This document shows positions 1 through 18,600 of a stretch of DNA of 56,000 nucleotides, in pieces. The notes below the pieces were generated by a model. The model was not told the DNA's origin. It saw only the letters and a program-made list of their open reading frames with translations, and did not search any database. Position 1 is the stretch's first letter. The number at the start of each line of letters is the position of its first letter. The translations under genes were made by a program, and so were the position numbers. Source of the stretch: Chrysomallon squamiferum (taxonomy: Eukaryota > Mollusca > Gastropoda > Neomphalida > Peltospiridae); the NCBI GenBank assembly GCA_012295275.1, contig CM022675.1:17234689-17290688 (forward strand), written 5' to 3'.

Positions 1-74
1 AACAAAGATATATGTATTATTAACATATTATTATTTCACACTACAGCTATATCTTTATTTGACCATTGTGATAC

Positions 75-6448
<6,374 letters not shown>

Positions 6449-6453
6449 GACTG

Positions 6454-6455
6454 AA

Positions 6456-6506
<51 letters not shown>

Positions 6507-6508
6507 AT
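6454..6508. repeat. (AAAT)n repeat abutting the rGC-A exon 1 acceptor
   Basis: On the coding strand this reads TTTATTTATT... and ends directly in CAG, the acceptor two bases before the start codon. The repeat therefore serves as the pyrimidine-rich tract of that acceptor. Confidence 0.9.
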
Positions 6509-6789
6509 TTGATGATGACAGTCTAAAAGAACAAACAAGAATTGTTACATGGCATTATTATGAAATATTTTTATTAAAACGAAGAATACTAAAACATTCA
6601 ACACAGTAATATCATTAACAGTAAAACGACCACTGCCATACTGACGACGACGACAACAACAACGAATAATATTTACGGAAAAAATTTCATTAAAACTACA
6701 AGAGACGATTTAAATATCTTTTCTGAAACATTGACTAAAAAATAATTATTAATAAAACTTTAGTGAAGTAATTGAAATTTTCTACTCAC

Positions 6790-6852
6790 CTTTCTCTCAT
6801 AATGTTACGTTTAACTAACGTCAATCAAATGAAGTATGAATAATAAGTCATG
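6790..6852 (-). other. Candidate 5' UTR exon end of rGC-A (strong splice donor)
   Basis: On the minus strand a consensus donor AAG|GTGAGT has its last exon base at 6790. It would pair with the acceptor at 6451, just before the rGC-A start codon, giving an intron of about 340 bases. A second good donor (ATG|GTAAGTG) lies near 7019. The exon's 5' end is not visible; the limit given is arbitrary. All three receptor genes have an acceptor CAG|TC immediately before the start, which is why a non-coding leader exon is expected. Confidence 0.3.
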
Positions 6853-8595
6853 AAAGTCTAGTGCATAACCTATGCTTATATTCAAATAATACTGAATCTC
6901 ATAGCTGTGTTAAAACTAATGCATAAGAAAATAAGGTAATTCGATAATGTATATTGTAATCTGAGTAATTTTACTAATGATTAACTAATAACAATATGCT
7001 AATCTGTATTATCACTTACCATTATGTATATTGACATCTACATCACTTAACCTGTCTTTCATCTTCTCATAGTTTGTTCAGATCACTGAATTACTATATG
7101 TCTAGCTTTTCGTTTGGAAACAAATCGGTTCATTTATATGTTAGTCTCGAATTCAGATCTGTAGTCCTATATTGCTTCATCGGTCCTCCGGAAAGACTCA
7201 GTGTAATTATGTTACTTGACTCAGAAAACGAGGTCCACTAGTCTGCTATTTATATTTGGTTGGCGAATTATCTCAGACTTTGTGTTTAACTGTGTCTCGT
7301 TTTTAAATGTTTCACTAGTACGCTTTCATGGCTTTTGCAATAATTGCGCATTTTGACTAAATGACGTCCACGAAATGACAGTGTTAATACCAACAGCATC
7401 GTCATTATCGTTATCAGTATGTATGAACATGCTACAAACAACAATCACAGTGAAAATATATTATAAAATAATAATGGACAACATTTAAATCTGGCTGAAA
7501 AATGTTACTTTCTATATTAATCTAATTCAAGGAGAAGACAAAAACATTAAAGATGTCAAAAAACTGCAACAATAAAAATAAACAACAGCAATAACAATAA
7601 CAGCAACAGCAACTTCTAGAGCAACAATGGTTAAAATGATTATGTGGATGATGAACCTAACGACGGTTATTATGATGATGGTGTTGAAATTAATTAATGA
7701 GAAGTATACGGTATGTGAACAATAATGATGGTATTCAAGATGGTAGTGAAAATATAATGATGATGGTCAATTCTAAAAGTAATGTAAAATTTTAACAGAA
7801 TAAAAATGTAACGTACCTCTGTTTTCTCAATCTGCAGATGGCAAAGAAAACATAAAAATGTGCCAGGGTCCTCCACAGCGTTGGAACAGGTAAATCTCTA
7901 TACATTTACGTTCAACAAAATAGCAAATCAGCCAGTTTATTGTGATAAAACTATTCATGCGAACAATCAGATTTAGATTTCATCAATAATTTGCTTTAAT
8001 TACTCACAAAGCTGGTACTTAAATGTCTTTCCTATTGTGTGTGAGTTTAATAAAGAAAAACAAAGGAGATAACATGACACACTGCTATCTGAAATCAAAT
8101 TCTCGCTAAACTTACGTATAAATTCACTTATTTAGTTATTTTTTTGAGAATTTCGTAGGGTCAAAAATGAAATACGAAGTTTATATAATTATAAATTTTG
8201 TATTGTTTGAGCTGTTATTTATTTATTTATTTATATATGTATTTTACCACAAATCAAAATAATTATCTATATTATATTATATTCTTTTTTAAAAAAACAA
8301 TTACAAAAATAAATAAATAAATTACTAAATAAATAACTAACTAAATAAATAAATAAATAAATTACTAAATAAATAAATAAATAAATTTTTCTTACATCAT
8401 TTTACAATAATTCTGCTATAAATAACTTCTAAAATAAAACCTGAAAGTACACAGCTATACCAGAAATACCTGATTTACCTATTTTAAAAACATGTGTATA
8501 ATCTGGGATGTGTTAATTCGAAACAAACGTAGAAAAACACTGAAAAGCGTGTACGTGTGTGTATTTAAGCACGAAAGGGCACAAATGTGCATTTG

Positions 8596-8597
<2 letters not shown>

Positions 8598-8670
<73 letters not shown>
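8598..8670. repeat. (GA)n microsatellite
   Basis: Uninterrupted GA dinucleotides, intergenic. Confidence 0.97.
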
Positions 8671-8671
<1 letters not shown>

Positions 8672-8784
8672 ACAATAAAATTATATAAAAAACAGATTAC
8701 AATGTGGAGAAAAATACACAAAAATTAAGAAGAAGAATTTAAAATAAATATATAAATTTATCATAATAATAATAATAATAATAA

Positions 8785-8818
<34 letters not shown>

Positions 8819-9372
8819 GAAATAAAAAGAAAGAAATAAAAAGAAAGAAATAAAAATCATTAAACAAAACACTGTAAATACTAAATAAACAAATAAATAT
8901 ATGGTAGTAATAGTAATAGATGTTGTTGTTAATATTATTAATATTAGATATTATTAATGGAACAAAATAGAAGGACATTTTTAAATGAAATCTTTCAGCA
9001 AATTAAGTTCAATTTCTTAAATTCTATTTGAATATGCTGCCATTTGAATAAACGGAAATAAGATACTTATAAAGCTAAACCATGTAATACTGTTATACAT
9101 TAAATTATATTCATAAACTATAAGAAAATGAAAAGTTTTAAAGTATCTAGAAGGTACTATATTCTTAGCATATATTTTGCTCTATGACCTAGATTCTGGT
9201 GGCTGGAAGGAAAACTAACAATTTGGAAATCGATATAATAGCACCTTGTAAATTAGATTATTCTTGATTTGTCAGTTCTTTCTTTTTCTTTCTTTTACTC
9301 TTCTTCTTTCTTGCTGTCTTGCCTTTCAGACAAAAAAAATAAAAAATAAAAAATAATAAATAAATAAATACA

Positions 9373-9443
<71 letters not shown>

Positions 9444-10478
9444 CCCCAAAACAGTTGAAAATGACCATCAGAAGACTGCCAGTACACGGTGTGACTGATT
9501 TTATGTTTGAATGCAGATAAAGAAACAAAAATCATAATTTTCATTACAAAGAACGATTCTTTGCTCAAAAATATAAAATAAATATATAAAAATAAAATAA
9601 AATAAAATAATATAAATAAGTAATAAATTTAGAAACAAGTGAAAAATAAAAAGAAAGGAGTTCTCTGTTTGCTCTCTGTCTATTTCTGGCTCGCTCTCAT
9701 TCGTACATTTATTCATGTTTTAAAAAGCAAATTAACTGACAGTCGTTAGTTAAAAAAGCACACATACGGATGATTATAATTATTCATGTAACTCAGTGGA
9801 TCTTTCAATAAGTGATGTTGGTTGCTATAGCAATGTAAAAATCTTCTTATCCTGCATTATTTTAAATATATTGAGTAACCTTCCACAACCAACTGTAAAT
9901 TTTCTCAGCTTCGTCATTGATTTTTATTTTTATTTTTTTTTTTTTTTAAATCTCTCTTCACGAAAACTATAGGAATTATATAGGATTTAATTCAAAAAGA
10001 TTTATTAACATGCACTACTAGTTTCTGCGATGGTTTAGTTTAAAAAATAATGAAAAACAATATGTTCTGGGTTACATTATTAGGTACAAAATACTAATCC
10101 GTATTAAATAAACGAGTGGAGCGAAATGGGAAAATTATGACTGTCTTACAAATAGATAACCTGTCGGACTAGGTGCTTAGAAACATCGAGAAACAAAACA
10201 AACTGTTTATATGTTTATAAGCTGTTTTTAACACAAGTCCCAAGTATCTTTTTTTCCCTTTTTTTTTATTGATGAACATAGATTAATTTTAACTTGAATT
10301 GTAATTTATTTTATAACTAAATTAGAGAGAGAAAAAAAAAAAAAAAAAAAAAAAAAAACATACGACAGAACAAGAAGAAATGACATACTCATACATAAAT
10401 ACACAGAAACGTACCTACACATACATACATACAGACACATATATCATTCATATATACATAAATATATATATACACACA

Positions 10479-10577
10479 CACATACATACATACATACATA
10501 CATACATACATACATACATACATACATACATACATACATACATACATACATACATAGATACATACATACATACATAC
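10479..10577. repeat. (CATA)n microsatellite
   Basis: Near-perfect CATA units, preceded by a poly(A) run of 28 at about 10331-10358. Confidence 0.97.
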
Positions 10578-11189
10578 TAAGGAGAGAGTTTCTTTTCATA
10601 TTGTTAAAAAATAATGCAAAAAGTGTATTCAGATATAAACCATTTCCTGTTCTTCATGATTCTTTATTGTTTTATTCCTTTTCTCTTCGTCTTAAATAAG
10701 CACTTTGAAACCATGTATCGATTGAACCAGCCTGGAATTCTCACAGGCTACAGCTTTGTTTTTCTTCTTATAATAATACCGTACAGTTGAGTTAACACTC
10801 AAATAAATCTGTGATTAGTAAAATAAGATTAACGAAATAGCTACTTATTATAAACACTGATTTTAATAATTAAAATACTTAATAAACCAACAACGTGATT
10901 ACATAACAAAAGGGAAATACGTAGATCATCCCAACATGAAGCAGATGTAGGATAATACATTAACCTTTTCCAGTTACTATACAAAGTCTCCAAAATTGTG
11001 TGTGTGTGTGTGTTTAAATATATAGTCACACACATAATCACACAAATATACGCATACATACATATACATTATAAACATATATATTCACACACATACATAC
11101 ATATATAAAAACAAACATACATATATTTATATTTGTGTGATTATGTGTGTGTGTGTGAAAAAAAAAAAAATATATATATATATATATAT

Positions 11190-11271
11190 AGCTGTATGAG
11201 AAAGATGGTATTTATCTTGGTTGAGTGTTTTGGAATTGGCATCTTTTTAATTACAAAAAATAAAATGTATA
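11190..11271 (+). pseudogene. Stray copy of CDK5RAP3 exon 4 and its intron start
   Basis: From GCTGTATGAGAAAGATGG onward this stretch matches 18229-18309, which is the 3' part of CDK5RAP3 exon 4 plus about 50 bases of intron 4 (including GGCATCTTTTTAATTAC). In the copy, the donor TTGGTGAGTG has become TTGGTTGAGTG, with an inserted T that breaks the consensus. It begins right after a (TA)n run and ends near a GTAT run. Because intron sequence is included this is a DNA-level duplication, not a retrocopy. No other CDK5RAP3 exon was seen nearby. Confidence 0.85.
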
Positions 11272-11885
11272 CGTATGTATGTATATACCACACACGGTAA
11301 GATAGATATCTGTGTGTGATATGATAATATAAAAGAAAGAAGGAAGACTGCACTGAACACTTTAATCTATGTTTATGGTTAAACCAGTGTGAGTCAGTCT
11401 GAACCATTGGAAAGAAGGACACGTTCTCTCATATTTAATGCTAATTAAATATAACATTAGTTTTCAATATTTTATTATCCAAAAACAGTTCGTGATATAC
11501 AATTATATTACGATAAAATCTCTGTTTCAGTGTTAACATTTCCTAACTTTATAACAAATAAAAACGAAAAAAAAATTAAAAAAATTAAAAATTAAAAAAA
11601 AAAAAAAAATTTGAATTGATCGTTACTGAACAAAAGTTCGAAAATGTTGGTATCTTTTGGAGGCTTGTTTTATGCATGATTTTCTAAAATTTCAACTGAT
11701 TAGCGCATTTCGGTTTTGAAAATGTGGTGAATTATTAAAGATATAACGTCAGAAAATATTTGTTCTTATTTTACGATTTATATATATGTATATATAAACT
11801 GAAATCGTTATACTGATGACGCTTGTTTTCACGTTTTCGGGAAATCCGGGACAAATCTGGAAAAAATCAGAAATGTTGAACTTAC

Positions 11886-11999
11886 CGCCATTTCCCACTT
11901 GAAACTCTATTCTGAGTCCAACTTTATCATCATGACAGTCCTCACTCAACTCATTTTCCATGAAGGTAAGAGTAAATTTTACACCTGCACCGTTACCAT
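11886..11999 (-). other. Orphan exon-like sequence, perhaps a relic of a fourth receptor guanylyl cyclase
   Basis: On the minus strand a 114-base open stretch is bounded by GTTCAG| and |GTAAG. It would be a symmetric phase 1-1 exon, the same phase as exon 2 of the three receptors here. The encoded peptide contains GVKFTLTFMENELSEDC followed by DDKVGLRIEF. This loosely fits the receptor exon 2 pattern (V.F....C...VG), but the match is weak and the part after the cysteine is shorter than in the paralogues. The frame stays open past the donor to about 11760. No partner exons were recognised nearby. It could also belong to an unrelated gene. Confidence 0.3.
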
Positions 12000-12005
12000 C
12001 TGAAC

Positions 12006-12707
12006 CAGTGGTTCTTAAGACATGCTTAGGTGTGCCCCTCGAAATTCCAGGATCTAGAAAATTTGTATTGATAAAAAATTGATTTATGTTACATTATATC
12101 CACACTTCAGCATTAAAATGTTCTTGTATTTTCTGAAGGTAATTTGGAAAAACTTGCATAAATGATATCTTCCCCTTAATACTTGAACATTTGACAAATT
12201 TGGAAGATAAATTAAATTATTATTTTCCATCAATTAACACTGAACAATACGCTTGGTTTTAAAATCCATTCATAGAAATTACAGATGATGCTAGTTTAAC
12301 CGAAGAAGAAGAGCTAGCAGCTGTATCCACCGATGGTGGACCTAAGATTAAATATAAGGAATCTAGTCTTGAAACATTTTGCATTTCAATCAGAGAAGAA
12401 TACCAGTCAATATCCAAAAAAAAGCTTTAGCCATTTTACTGCAACTTTCAACATCAAATTTATGCGAATTAGGATGTTCCTCTCTCACCAACATCAAGTG
12501 CAAAAAAAGAACAAATCTTCAGTCTGCTGACGAGGAAATGAGAGTTTGCTTATCATACATACGCCCCAGCATTGAAAAAATTGCCAAGACACGTCAGGCT
12601 CATACTTCTCATCAGCACAAAATAGATGATGAATAAAGGTATACACCCTTCTTTCAGTTATTTCTGTATTTTTTTACATTTTTACTTAAAAAGTCTGAGA
12701 ACCACTG
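12006..12707 (+). mobile_element. Non-autonomous hAT transposon with hATC remnant and perfect 8-bp target duplication
   Basis: The 702-bp element starts CAGTGGTTCTTAA and ends TCTGAGAACCACTG, so the first 10 bases are perfectly inverted at the other end. It is flanked on both sides by ATCTGAAC (11998-12005 and 12708-12715), the 8-bp duplication expected of the hAT superfamily. Inside, about 12279-12636 encodes the C-terminal end of a ZBED5/FAM200-like hAT transposase, with the typical stretch FCISIREEYQSISKKA then LCELGCSSLTNIK then EEMRVCLSYIRPSIEKIAK. A run of eight A at 12416-12423 puts the reading frame out of register, and the N-terminal catalytic part is missing. It is therefore a dead internal-deletion copy. 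Confidence 0.93.
12279..12636 (+). pseudogene. Truncated, frameshifted hAT transposase C-terminus
   Basis: The two reading-frame segments on either side of the A run at 12416-12423 together give a hAT C-terminal dimerisation-type region, ending in a TAA at 12634-12636. The upstream segment contains the acidic stretch TEEEELAAVSTDGG. Only the last ~115 residues of a transposase that is usually several hundred residues long survive. It belongs to the 12006-12707 element and is not a host gene. Confidence 0.88.
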
Positions 12708-12884
12708 ATCTGAACTAACAAACTTCCCAGAACCTAGCCTTCATTTTCCTACTGTACATTTTCTTTCTTACATATACCGTATGGCATTTATGATATTTGT
12801 TTACATTGCTTTTAAGTTTGTATGTTATCCTTATATTATTATATTTCCGTATTATATAGCTGATATGTGTACTATAGTTTAATC

Positions 12885-12995
12885 TTTCAGTAAATTTTGC
12901 GGTTAATATTTACATTCGCGATTTCGCAGATCTTTTTATTTTCCGGACCGGTGTACACCCAACATTAGTCCGTGAAATCGAGGGTCAACGGCGTT
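12885..12995. mobile_element. Possible degenerate pogo/Tigger-like terminal fragment
   Basis: The stretch holds TTTGCGGTTAATATT, TTCGCGATTTCGC and CCGTGAAATCGAGGG in order. This recalls the 'TTCGCGG... CGCGAAAACGAGGG' ends of pogo-type elements. Terminal inverted repeats and a TA duplication were not identified, so the call is weak. Confidence 0.25.
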
Positions 12996-15411
12996 GCAGT
13001 TGATAATGTAACTAATGCGAATCTCCATTGTTAGCGGTGATATATTACTTGTATCAAATCTGTATTAACAAGTCAAAATAAAGAGGAACATCTGATTCAT
13101 TGGTATAAATTGTATGTGTGTGCGTGAACGTGGGTGTTTGTATTACCAATCATTTTACCAGTTATGTTGTAAAGATTATAAAAAATTGCTACGAAGAGAT
13201 TTACTGATAATACAATACATTTTAAGAATTTTAAATAGTATTTTATATTTAGTTAACATTACTATTTTGAAAGTATATGTCTTTCTTGAGAAGGAAAACA
13301 CCGCGATTGGAATAGTGTGAAAGGTGAACGATATATATATACATTATGTCCAGAAAGTTTTAGATAAACTGTATAAGTTGACAGCATATTTTCTTTTAAC
13401 TGTTTTCAGTGAAAGTAGTTGTCCTCATGTATGTTAGTATGTTCATCATATATCCTTGTGTTTAGCTAAGTCAATGCAAAGAAAATGCTCACTAAAGACA
13501 AATTCATTTTAATTGTCAAAATAAAATGATACTCTTTAGTTTTGCGGCTGAAGGCTCATTTGTTATTTTTACAGCAAATTCGACAGCAAATTCTTTAACA
13601 AAAACCATTTAGGGATTTATTAAATCATTCTGGCTACAGACCTAATTCAAAATGTAATAGCGTGGGTTCACAACTTCTTTGACTCCAAAATGCTTATAAT
13701 ACCTCTCTATTCTGCTAATACTAAGGTCAGAATCAAAATATTACGAGATCATATTAAGGATTATTTTGGGATAACCTATATTTCTATAAGTCATTTCACC
13801 CTTTTAACTGAAAAGAAAACCTTGAACGTTCATTTGCAATCATTTGCTTGAAATAATTATGCATTATCTTGTGGAACGATATTCAAGAATCAAGACTGAA
13901 AGGCGCAGAAGCTAAGGGGAAATTACAACGACAGATTATTTGCTAGTTTATCCAATCAGCTTCTGGTTTGCATTCAACAACCAATCAAGACATCTAATCT
14001 ATAAAAAGTCGGATATGTCTTCCACGTGCGGAAATGTAACGCTGATTTTATTTCCCATATGTTTATGTTTATTTAAATTTTTCAGTGTAAGTTAGTTCTC
14101 TAATATTTTGCATCGTTAAAGATTGACAGATACAGTAATTATTTACGGACTGTTAGGTATTCTTGCAGAAGAAAAATGATATGTCTTGTCAAGTTATACT
14201 AACTTAAGTAACATTAACAATAAATGAATAATAATATTAATACTAAGACGTAAGAGTAAGAGTAAGACTATTCAGTATACTCTATAGTATAGAGTAATAG
14301 ACTAAATTATAATTTCTAGGAACTCAGAACGTAAACACTGACGATCGAGTTAACTGATCTTACTCAGTTATTGAATTTACTGATTCTTTTTCCTAATTTT
14401 GATCGTAAACCATTGAAGTAACGATAGTATTTAGTATTTACAATTTAAGAATGATTGATAGTTATTATCTATTTTATTTATTTTGATGAGCAATATCTAA
14501 ATATTAACAATTATAACAAACTGTAGACAGTTCAGTTAATAGTTTAATATCATTCATTTATCATCCTTAATGCTTACACCGTACAGTTTTGCATCACTGC
14601 ATATTTCGTAATTAGTTTATGGGTGAGCTACAACTAACAAATTACACACCGTCGTAAATATTAACTCATCTTCTAAACATATTCTTAAATTATGCTGCAT
14701 TATGAAGTAACATCTTACTATAATAATAGTGTGGCAGTAACAGACACAGATACAAAAAGTATTAAAATAATGTCAGTTTTTTAAAATATTAAACATATGA
14801 TATTCATGTGTTTAACATTAATTTTTTGCCATTGCAATCCAGTATTTTGGTAACATTAATTTGCAGTAAGCTATTTTTCTGTTAAGATGAATTATACTGT
14901 TTGTTTTGTTTTGTTTTGTTTGTTTGTTTGTTAGTAGCGTTTTTTTTTCTTCAGTTTTATTATATATATATATATATACAGAGGTCTTGCTACATATTGT
15001 AAGACATGGTGCTGAATGGCTAAATTATTGCACATGAATTTCAATGATTGCTACAAACTTTTTAACATGCAACTGCATAATAATTATGTTATCCTTGATA
15101 CATAAATAACTGCTTAAAATATTACCATTGTCCATCAAAAACAATATAAAAATAATTATTGTAAGCAATGCATTGCCAATTCAATGTCACATTCTCATAA
15201 ATATTCATCATCACACTGCATAGCAATCTTTTACTTCCAGAGCAATAAATATTATCTCACATTTAACACACACACACACGCCTTCTGTATATATTGTATA
15301 TAAATGAGTGTATATATATATATTATTTTGTATAAATATATTCATGTAAAGAATATAATTCACAGAACAACCAGACACAATTCACCAGCAACAGACACTT
15401 TGATTTTATTT
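12996..15411. other. Intergenic region upstream of CDK5RAP3
   Basis: A/T-rich; apart from the CCAAT/TATA block near 13.95-14.01 kb, I see no gene. A (TA)n run lies at about 14960-14980. Confidence 0.6.
13952..14006 (+). promoter_or_regulatory. Promoter-like CCAAT, CCAAT, TATA arrangement
   Basis: CCAATCA occurs at 13952-13958 and again at 13981-13987, followed by TATAAAA at 14000-14006, on the plus strand. This is a textbook core-promoter order. The nearest plus-strand gene is CDK5RAP3, whose ATG is about 1.7 kb downstream, so a 5' UTR intron would be needed. It may be unrelated. Confidence 0.25.
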
Positions 15412-15474
15412 AATTGCAAATAAAATAAACTTGTTAATGCTTTAGCTATTAACACGTTTATTTTATTTGCAATT
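15412..15474. repeat. 27-bp inverted repeat with a 9-base loop (hairpin)
   Basis: Arms 15412-15438 and 15448-15474 (starting AATTGCAAATAAAATAAAC and its complement) pair with a single mismatch around the loop GCTTTAGCT. It lies about 200 bases before the CDK5RAP3 start codon. It could be a tiny fold-back element or a structured transcript; nothing here decides. Confidence 0.7.
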
Positions 15475-15677
15475 ATATATTTGACAAACAATTAATTTGA
15501 GCATTGTTGAAAGTAATTGTACCCTGAACATTTTCTGTACCATCCCTTCGTTTAACTTGCACCAGTTGCACTGATTCCTGCCATCCCTTTGACAAATATA
15601 TATGTATATTTATTTATTATTTATTTTATTTTCTATTTCTCGGTGATCAGTATAGTTGTAAACTGTAGAAGAGAAAA

Positions 15678-18600
15678 ATGTCAGATGATAACATACAGAA
15701 TCTACCTATTGATATCCATTACAACAAACTACTTGGTAAGTCACATCTAGATAAACTCTAAATATATTACTTGGGTTTAAATAACTGTTGAATTTTCAGT
15801 TTTAAAATAAAAATATCTGTCATCAAATATTGACATAGGTAATTATTTTGAATCATGTTAATTTTGCCAGTAATTAGTGATAAATTGGTGACTTTTTTTT
15901 TTGTAGTTTTGTTTAAGTATGTGTATAATTCAGTTAAAGTTTTAAATAAAAATCCCAGGTTTTGTATTTATTTGGATTTTTCTCCCAAGTTGTACTTTAA
16001 TTCACTCAATGAAATTTTATTTTTTATTTTATTTTTTCATATTTTATTTTCTTCCTAAAATGATTAATATACATGCAGAAGTAGTTGTTTTCCTTCACTG
16101 TAGATCACAAATGCTGACAATTTCTGTTAATAAGCCAGATATATTTTCTTTTTTTCATTTACTGGTCCCATAACATTAAACTTAACCAATTAAGTACTTT
16201 ATTGACTTGTTACATACAAGCCATGACTTTAAATTCATCTCTATCTACAGTGGCTGAACTACATAACAGAAATTGCTGATGTATTCAGTATTGTGTCACA
16301 GTTTTCATGATCCAGTATGATCCCTGATCATACTTCTGCTGATTCAATCTTTTGACTTCTGTCTGAAATGTTTTCAAATATTAAAATGTAATCTTATTTT
16401 AAATCCAGACTGGTTGATTAACAGGCGACACTGTGCTCAGCACTGGCAGATAGCAGCTGTGGAAATCAGACAGAAAATAAACTGTGCACTTGATGACATG
16501 CCAGCAGTGGAAGAAATCAGAAAACTGATAGAGGGAGCAAGTAAGTTTCAGAACCTTTAATAATATCTCACTATTACAAAGATCAGTAAAGGGAACTACT
16601 ATGTTTGAGGATCTGCTGTGATAACCATTTCATTATTTAAGATATGTGCAGTAATATCAAAATAAACTGTTTTAATGGATCCCAAAAGTCTGGTTTCTCT
16701 AATGATTAGCTTACGGCTATTGTGGCTAATTCAGAATAGTGAACACCAACATTCTTTTATTAAAAGAAAGTTCTAAATGACTTAGTATAACATGCTGATT
16801 TTCATTGTTTATTTTTTAACTTTTAACAATATTTATTTTTGTATAACTATCCATCTTTACTAATAGCATATTCTAAACATTTAAATATTTTTTGACATTG
16901 ATTTTAAATTTAATAGAGAAAGTTGAATTAAACTGTTTTGAAGTTTAAGAATATCTTAATTTTCACATGGTATTTTGTGTTGAGTATGTAAAGTATATCT
17001 TCTTTTTGACATTATTATTTTTGTTATAAATTTTATTATGCCCAAGCTCTGTATCTTTTCAGATGTCAACTATTTTTACAGTCTCAAGATATTAGAACTT
17101 CTGAAAAATATTGAAAGTGAGAAGAAAACTATCTTTGGCCAATATGAATCTCAGAGACTGAAAGTGGGTTAAAGATTAATAGCAAAGCTTTTCAGCATAA
17201 TGAGTTGATAATTAAACATAAATTTTAGTAAATAATTCTGAATTTTCTGATATTTGAAAGAAGAAGGTATGATACAAATTAGTTTTGGCTTCTATATATA
17301 TGTCATCATATCTTATACTTTTATAGATATATGCCTTCTAGTCAAGAATAAGCTGGTTTTTTTAGATGTCAGCTGCGATAGGAAAATAAATAAATGGGAG
17401 ACCTGAATTAAAAAAACAGAAAAAAACATGCCATAATGTTAACTAAACATATTATTTTCATAACTTATAAAGATAAATTGGTTTAGGCCTCACAGTCATC
17501 AAAGCAGAAGATATTTAAAGTTCAAGAATACAATCATTAATAGATGCCAGTAATGTGAGATCCAAATGAGGATGCATGTATAGCTGAAACCATATATTTG
17601 TCACATATTGAATTTTAGCAAAATGAAGACTGGTCAGTAATATTCAATATTTGTCTTAATTGCAAGATTTAATTGAATTTTTTCTCTCATTATAAAAAAA
17701 GAAAAAACACCCAATTTAATTCAAGAAGTTGTTCTATCTGTATTGAAATATATAAATAATATAATACCAGTACTATAATAATCATTATTATATACATACG
17801 TCATTTCATTACTTTTATTAAATATTAATTATTTTTCATGTATTAATGGAATTAAAAAAAAAAGAAAAACCCAAACAAGAATCAGTGTTATATTTTATGA
17901 CTAGTGGTAGAAACCTCTTTACCACTTCAGGACAGTAATGTCAGGATCACTATTCAGGTATAATAACTCTGGCTGTAACATAATTTGTGATTAAACTATG
18001 TTTTTGTAATTCAGTTTTTTATTTTTACTGTTATTTGTAATAAATAATCCATGTTAAACATATTTTATTGGATTGGATTTTTTGAGTTAGGCATATACAT
18101 TATAAAATTCAAAATTAAAGGAGTAATGAGAAGTTTAAAATAAATGATTAAAAATTTGATCTGATGTTTATTTATTGTAGTTTTCTAAAAGTATCTGTTA
18201 TTTTTCAGAATTGGTCAGAGATTATTAAGCTGTATGAGAAAGATGGTGTTTATCTTGGTGAGTGTATTGGATTTGGCATCTTTTTAATTACCAAAAATAA
18301 GAACCTGTATTTTTCATTCAAACTTGATTTTTATAAAGTAAAATTTCACTAAATAAAAACATCTGTTATAAAAATGTTTTGAAAGATATTTGTAATTTAA
18401 TTTACATATCTTGGCTGTTTTATAATTTTTTAATTTTGTAGCCGAAACTGCACAGATGATTGCCAGAAATGTCAATTATGAAGTACCTGCCTTGAAAAAA
18501 CAAATAACAAGATGTCAGCAGACAGAGAAGGTTAACCTAGTTTTACATTCCTCTGTGTTTTCCTTATTCTTTCAATAAATGACAAAAAATAATTTCAAAT

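Larger units (their letters stand above)
6853..11170. other. Intergenic region, A/T-rich, microsatellites only
   Basis: No convincing gene. Repeats include (GA)n at 8598-8670, (AAT)n at 8765-8817, AAAT/AAT at 8330-8385 and 9357-9441, poly(A) at 10331-10358 and (CATA)n at 10479-10577. Short open frames here are simple-repeat translations (poly-Tyr/Ile/Leu or Arg-Glu). Confidence 0.7.

Noticed and set aside
9258-9716. Overlapping minus-strand frames rich in Tyr, Ile, Leu and Phe
   Set aside because: Produced by AAT and AAAT repeats read in all frames.
11749-11961. A stand-alone 70-residue protein starting MENELSEDC
   Set aside because: Its first half is better explained as part of an exon bounded by splice-like sites at 11999 and 11886; the tail runs into a TA-rich repeat.
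12379-12636. A possible small host gene
   Set aside because: It lies inside a hAT element with terminal repeats and target duplication, matches the hAT C-terminus and is frameshifted at the A run before it.
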